A DNA stretch of 9,007 bases from an uncultured Oscillibacter sp. (GTDB lineage: Bacteria > Bacillota > Clostridia > Oscillospirales > Oscillospiraceae): assembly GCA_910587875.1 (NCBI GenBank), contig CAJUOD010000110.1, positions 1 through 9,007 of the forward strand. Reading direction: 5' to 3'. This document shows positions 7,901 through 9,007 of this stretch, one piece after another. The position numbers and the translations under genes were made by a program. How positions within the stretch are numbered: the first letter of the stretch is position 1; each line of letters begins with the position of its first letter. The notes under the pieces were generated by a model, which did not search any database, was not told the origin of the DNA, and saw only the letters and a list, made by a program, of their open reading frames with translations.

Positions 7901-8085
7901 TTTACCACGCTGCCCTCCAGCAGGTTTCCATAGTAATCCAGCGTGGCGTAGTAGGCCTCGTCATAGGTGGGAGCCACGCCGTCGCCGATGGCCTCCGCCG
8001 CCGCGGCGGGCACCGTCAGCGTCACGGTCAGCACTGCCGCCAGAACCAGGGCGGAAACCCGTTTCCTCATACTCTGCCAGGTCAT
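4969..8085 (-). CDS. Exported coiled-coil protein with long Pro/Glu/Ser linker, partner of the MMPL transporter
   Basis: The 1038-residue product begins with a clear Sec signal peptide: basic MRKRV at 6-10, a hydrophobic core to about 25, then PAAAAEA with likely cleavage near 30. Residues about 35-235 look like a beta-rich globular domain. About 236-400 is helical coiled coil with Leu/Gly-spaced repeats (NGLYASAKGLDQL near 276-288), like the heptad repeats of YhgE/Pip-type proteins and of MMPL ectodomains. About 400-520 is Ala/Lys/Gln-rich helix. Residues 545-650 and 700-770 are Pro/Glu/Thr repeats around an acidic Asp/Glu/Ser tract (669-700). About 775-950 is a second coiled coil. Near 965-1000 is a conserved-looking patch (EPVSLTDERNPAP), and 1018-1037 is an amphipathic helix. 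No TM segment other than the signal peptide and no LPXTG motif is seen. It is first in the operon with the MMPL transporter, behind a TetR-flanked promoter. I infer an extracellular partner of the transporter; the precise role is unknown. Confidence 0.85.
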   Translation of the reverse strand: MTWQSMRKRVSALVLAAVLTVTLTVPAAAAEAIGDGVAPTYDEAYYATLDYYGNLLEGSVVKSCSMNGKTVLTDYGVYDEVVNLTDGTAPVSGEGGSTSFRFPDGAPDHFYFEGKTKKPFEDLPWTITLRYTLNGVPAKAEDLAGKQGVVEILLDVVPNENASDYARYNYTLAATALFNQDDILSLEAQGAQVQLVGNLRTVLFLCLPGEEQHFTIRVGSNDFSFGGLTVLMMPATLAQLEEIAKLSERKDDLEEDYRALSGSLDDLLDALADIQNGLYASAKGLDQLDAARGTFSSGKGVLYEGTDRLRGDLSNLADLLAPVEQRVQLLSQTVTDSKAVLNEMTDTTVTLQGQLTEMEAALYGLEQGTYDLRRVIDLAADMEGSLLRLESALGGVHVGGGSVATNSRGLVEKVKSVRGAYDAADTETFLQKMLEAQGTGSAEAKAKAAGMAKLLAASQTPGFTPDVLPADQQKALAAAKQLEGLRQAKDQTGMGFRDFCGQVTQNPDTAKQMNDLWLIYNAGGTVSGKAALRNRSASELQVTVPTVPELPQTPAQPQTPAQPQVPEQPQAPEETPEPSQTPEEPQAPEQTQTPEETSPETPDETPEESTVETPDPADNAAPEDTEEPESPAAEIPEAPEEQKTDGEETPAVLRKGQMAARLVVYESLDEEDSDEESSEEEGSDEESSGGDSDSSSGSDETSTPEPSEPSEPDATPEPSEPSDPDTTPEPSETPDTTPQPGETPDTTPQPGVPADPAPGETPGGAPSNPGKPSEGGTVGGAVVDLITSGLDSATARIDAIQSQLNASLNQVKHPTAAVAGDLANLCGELDVLLRDLDDAEDLMSALSRSSGTLRDILEDVDALRNVLNGYEPTLQEALANAGTLSASAVTTIRDTEAVLADAENLARSTGTNLDAGTKQSLRGLSAALRQTAKALATTKQVKEAKNTVTQIIEDTWNEYTGDVNNILLMDATAEPVSLTDERNPAPTSVQVLIRTQEIKTEDAEEDAASAAEKEQTTFWGRVTQMLRDFWNAVTGVFR
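5761..6462 (-). repeat. Low-complexity repeat region encoding the disordered linker
   Basis: This stretch encodes residues 542-775 of the exported protein. It has two blocks of imperfect tandem repeats. One (about 6298-6432) encodes QTP/QAP/PEE units such as TPAQPQ. The other (about 5833-5985) encodes 12-residue TPEPSEPSEPDA-type units followed by 10-residue GETPDTTPQP units; the latter give a 30-base DNA period with near-identical copies at 5833 and 5863. Between the blocks lie a short ordered-looking basic island (residues about 652-666) and an acidic serine tract. Such DNA is prone to slippage, so copy number may vary between strains. Confidence 0.85.
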
Positions 8086-8092
8086 AATGATT

Positions 8093-8098
8093 CCTCCA
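8093..8098 (-). promoter_or_regulatory. Ribosome binding site of the exported protein gene
   Basis: On the minus strand TGGAGG lies 7 bases before the ATG at 8085. An alternative ATG five codons in (Met6, directly before the basic signal-peptide residues) has no comparable site, so the first ATG is preferred. Confidence 0.8.
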
Positions 8099-8131
8099 GT
8101 TAATCAACTCTCGCAAATTAAAAGATTTATG

Positions 8132-8147
8132 TTGACTTATTGACTTG
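8132..8147. repeat. Two 8-bp direct repeats at the promoter
   Basis: TTGACTTA and TTGACTTG lie head to tail with an 8-base period. The first copy provides the rightward -35. The second, with the following TGAGTCGA, forms an imperfect palindrome (GACTTGAGTC at 8142-8151) across the predicted leftward start point. It may be part of an operator. Confidence 0.5.
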
Positions 8148-8160
8148 AGTCGATTATAGT
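8132..8160 (+). promoter_or_regulatory. Rightward promoter for the TetR genes
   Basis: TTGACT (8132-8137), a 17-base spacer and TATAGT (8155-8160) match consensus at 5 of 6 in each box. The start point should be near 8167, about 60 bases before the TetR start codon. Its -10 shares four bases with the -10 of the leftward promoter. Confidence 0.75.
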
Positions 8161-8183
8161 AAAGATAGGAAATCCAGTCAATA
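8138..8183. promoter_or_regulatory. Inverted repeat TATTGACT/AGTCAATA flanking the shared -10
   Basis: TATTGACT (8138-8145) and its exact reverse complement AGTCAATA (8176-8183) are centred at 8160.5, at the edge of the overlapping -10 boxes. The right arm contains the leftward -35; the left arm overlaps the predicted leftward start point. Part of the symmetry follows from two facing promoters with TTGACT -35 words, but the arms extend beyond the hexamers. A symmetric repressor site is possible. Confidence 0.45.
8153..8181 (-). promoter_or_regulatory. Leftward promoter for the exported protein-MMPL operon
   Basis: On the minus strand TTGACT (8181-8176), a 17-base spacer and a perfect TATAAT (8158-8153) form a near-consensus promoter. 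Transcription should begin near 8146 and give a leader of about 60 bases. The -10 overlaps that of the rightward promoter, so polymerase cannot occupy both at once. A promoter this good suggests that repression, not activation, controls the operon. Confidence 0.85.
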
Positions 8184-8192
8184 GACAAAAGC

Positions 8193-8213
8193 GGGCAAGT
8201 GCCTAACTTGTCC
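8193..8213. promoter_or_regulatory. Candidate TetR operator
   Basis: GGGCAAGT (8193-8200), a 5-base spacer and ACTTGTCC (8206-8213) form an inverted repeat with 7 of 8 arm positions matching, 21 bp overall, a size usual for TetR-family operators. It lies downstream of the rightward start point and ends just before the TetR ribosome site, and it is upstream of the leftward -35. This position suits autorepression of the regulator. Which regulator binds it is inference. Confidence 0.55.
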
Positions 8214-8222
8214 AAAGGAGGG
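8214..8222 (+). promoter_or_regulatory. Ribosome binding site of the first TetR gene
   Basis: AAAGGAGGG precedes two consecutive ATG codons. Its AGGAGG core is 3 bases from the ATG at 8225 and 6 from the ATG at 8228, so the second is the likelier start. Confidence 0.8.
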
Positions 8223-8227
8223 CCATG

Positions 8228-8824
8228 ATGCCGAAAAACCCAGAAGACCGCCGGGCCCGGCGGTCCCGCAAATTATTAAAGGAGAGCCTTCTGGAGCTGA
8301 TGAAGCGGAAGACCTTCTCCGACATCTCCGTCCGGGACGTCACCGACGAGGCGGACATGAACCGGGCCACCTTCTATCTCCACTACTCCGGCACCGCCGA
8401 GCTGCTGCAAAGCGTGGAGGAGGACCTTCTGGCGGAGCTCCAGGCCCTGGTGGACGCCCATATGCAGGAGACCTTCGCCGAGGGCAGCGTGGCCCCGGTG
8501 TTCGAGCCGGTGCTGGACTTCGCCGTGGAGCACAGGGAGACCTGCGCCGTCCTCTTCGCCAGCAGCGAGGCCAGCGGCTTCTTCCAATCCATCCAGCACC
8601 TGGTCCACGAGAACGGCGCCCCCCTGGTCCGGACCTGGTTCCGCCCGGCGGACCCCGGGCTGACGGACTACCTTTTAAACTTCCTGGCCTGGGGCTTCAT
8701 CGGCCTTTTGGCGGAGTGGTTCGAGAAGGACATGGCCCTGCCTAAAGCGGAGCTGCTGGACGCCGCCCAGCGCCTGGCGGACAGCGCCGCCGCCGGGCTG
8801 TTTGAGGAAAGGAGGCCCTCATGA
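8228..8824 (+). CDS. TetR/AcrR-family transcriptional regulator
   Basis: The 198-residue protein has a TetR-type N-terminal DNA-binding domain at about 10-58. Its helix-turn-helix is the ISVRDVTDEADMNRATFYLHY stretch (about 32-52), with the typical TFYLHY at the recognition helix end. The remainder is an all-helical ligand-binding and dimerisation domain. Residues about 145-165 are hydrophobic (LLNFLAWGFIGLLAEWFE), as in the C-terminal region common in clostridial TetR/DhaS-like proteins. It starts about 140 bases from the divergent exported protein-MMPL operon and shares its control region, so it most likely represses that operon and itself. The inducer is unknown. The next regulator overlaps its stop by ATGA, implying translational coupling. 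The ATG one codon earlier (8225) is possible but is closer to the ribosome site than usual. Confidence 0.92.
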   Translation: MPKNPEDRRARRSRKLLKESLLELMKRKTFSDISVRDVTDEADMNRATFYLHYSGTAELLQSVEEDLLAELQALVDAHMQETFAEGSVAPVFEPVLDFAVEHRETCAVLFASSEASGFFQSIQHLVHENGAPLVRTWFRPADPGLTDYLLNFLAWGFIGLLAEWFEKDMALPKAELLDAAQRLADSAAAGLFEERRPS

Positions 8825-9007
8825 CCGCGTCCCACGCCAGAGAGGCCATCAAGGCCGCCTTCCTCCGCCTGCTGGAGGAGCGCCCCCTCCGGGAGATCAC
8901 CGTCAAGGACGTCGTCCAGAACTGCGGGGTCAACCGGAACACCTTTTACTACCACTTCCGGGACATCCCCGCCCTGCTGGAGGAAATCATCACGGAGCAG
9001 GCGGACC
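8821..9007 (+). CDS. Second TetR-family regulator, N-terminal part only (cut by window end)
   Basis: An open frame begins at the ATG overlapping the previous stop (ATGA) and runs off the window after 62 codons. AAAGGAGG (8808-8815) lies 5 bases upstream. The visible part is a TetR DNA-binding domain: a helix at about 4-20, then the helix-turn-helix ITVKDVVQNCGVNRNTFYYHF at 26-46, followed by RDIPALLEEI. The TFYYHF motif and following DI..LLE resemble clostridial TetR proteins with the DhaS-like C-terminal region. It is only distantly similar to the regulator before it, so the two are not a recent duplication. Overlap and ribosome site indicate co-translation with it. The ligand-binding half lies outside the window. 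Confidence 0.88.
   Translation, partial: MTASHAREAIKAAFLRLLEERPLREITVKDVVQNCGVNRNTFYYHFRDIPALLEEIITEQAD

Noticed and set aside
4555..8103. An 1182-codon open frame on the plus strand
   Set aside because: It lies antisense to the exported protein and part of the MMPL gene, which have a signal peptide, clear domains, ribosome sites and a promoter. Its translation is a Gly/Arg/Leu/Val/His-rich shadow with no recognisable domain; GC-biased codon use removes stop codons in this frame.
8140..8160. Second TTGACT (8140-8145) as an alternative -35 for the rightward promoter
   Set aside because: Only 9 bases separate it from TATAGT, far too short for sigma-A spacing; the first copy gives exactly 17.

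Overview
The window looks like chromosomal DNA from a GC-rich Firmicute, most likely a gut-type clostridium of the Oscillospiraceae group (Flavonifractor, Lawsonibacter or Oscillibacter-like). This is an inference from several features together: strongly GC-biased codon use, AGGAGG-type ribosome sites before nearly every gene, sigma-A type promoters, TetR regulators of the kind common in clostridia, and a Firmicute-style pairing of an MMPL transporter with an exported coiled-coil protein. No rRNA, tRNA, CRISPR array, insertion sequence or phage gene was seen.

Layout. Positions 1-248 are a non-coding, relatively AT-rich control region. They hold a strong rightward promoter (TTGACA-17-TATACT), a weaker possible leftward promoter, and at the very edge the possible first codons of a leftward gene. 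Positions 249-2695 are a two-gene rightward operon: a cytoplasmic monoacylglycerol-lipase-like alpha/beta hydrolase, then glycerol kinase GlpK. The operon ends in a near-perfect intrinsic terminator (2705-2736). Together the two enzymes could release glycerol from monoacylglycerol (or a similar ester) and trap it as glycerol 3-phosphate.

Positions 2740-8085 are a leftward two-gene operon converging on the first. Its promoter-proximal gene encodes a 1038-residue exported protein. That protein has a beta-rich head, two coiled-coil regions, a long Pro/Glu/Thr/Ser/Asp linker built from short repeats, and a C-terminal amphipathic helix. The second gene, 15 bases downstream, encodes a 12-TM MMPL/RND-type transporter with both GxxxDY motifs. 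The pair looks like a transporter with a dedicated extracellular partner, of the general YhgE/Pip-like type in which coiled-coil ectodomains go with export or envelope functions.

Positions 8086-8227 are a compact divergent control region. Two near-consensus promoters face each other with overlapping -10 boxes, so only one can be occupied at a time. Inverted repeats around them are good operator candidates. Rightward from here run two TetR-family regulators overlapping by ATGA; the second is cut by the window end after 62 residues. The simplest model is a TetR-controlled export/envelope locus with divergent autoregulation. The transported substrate and the role of the exported partner cannot be told from the sequence.
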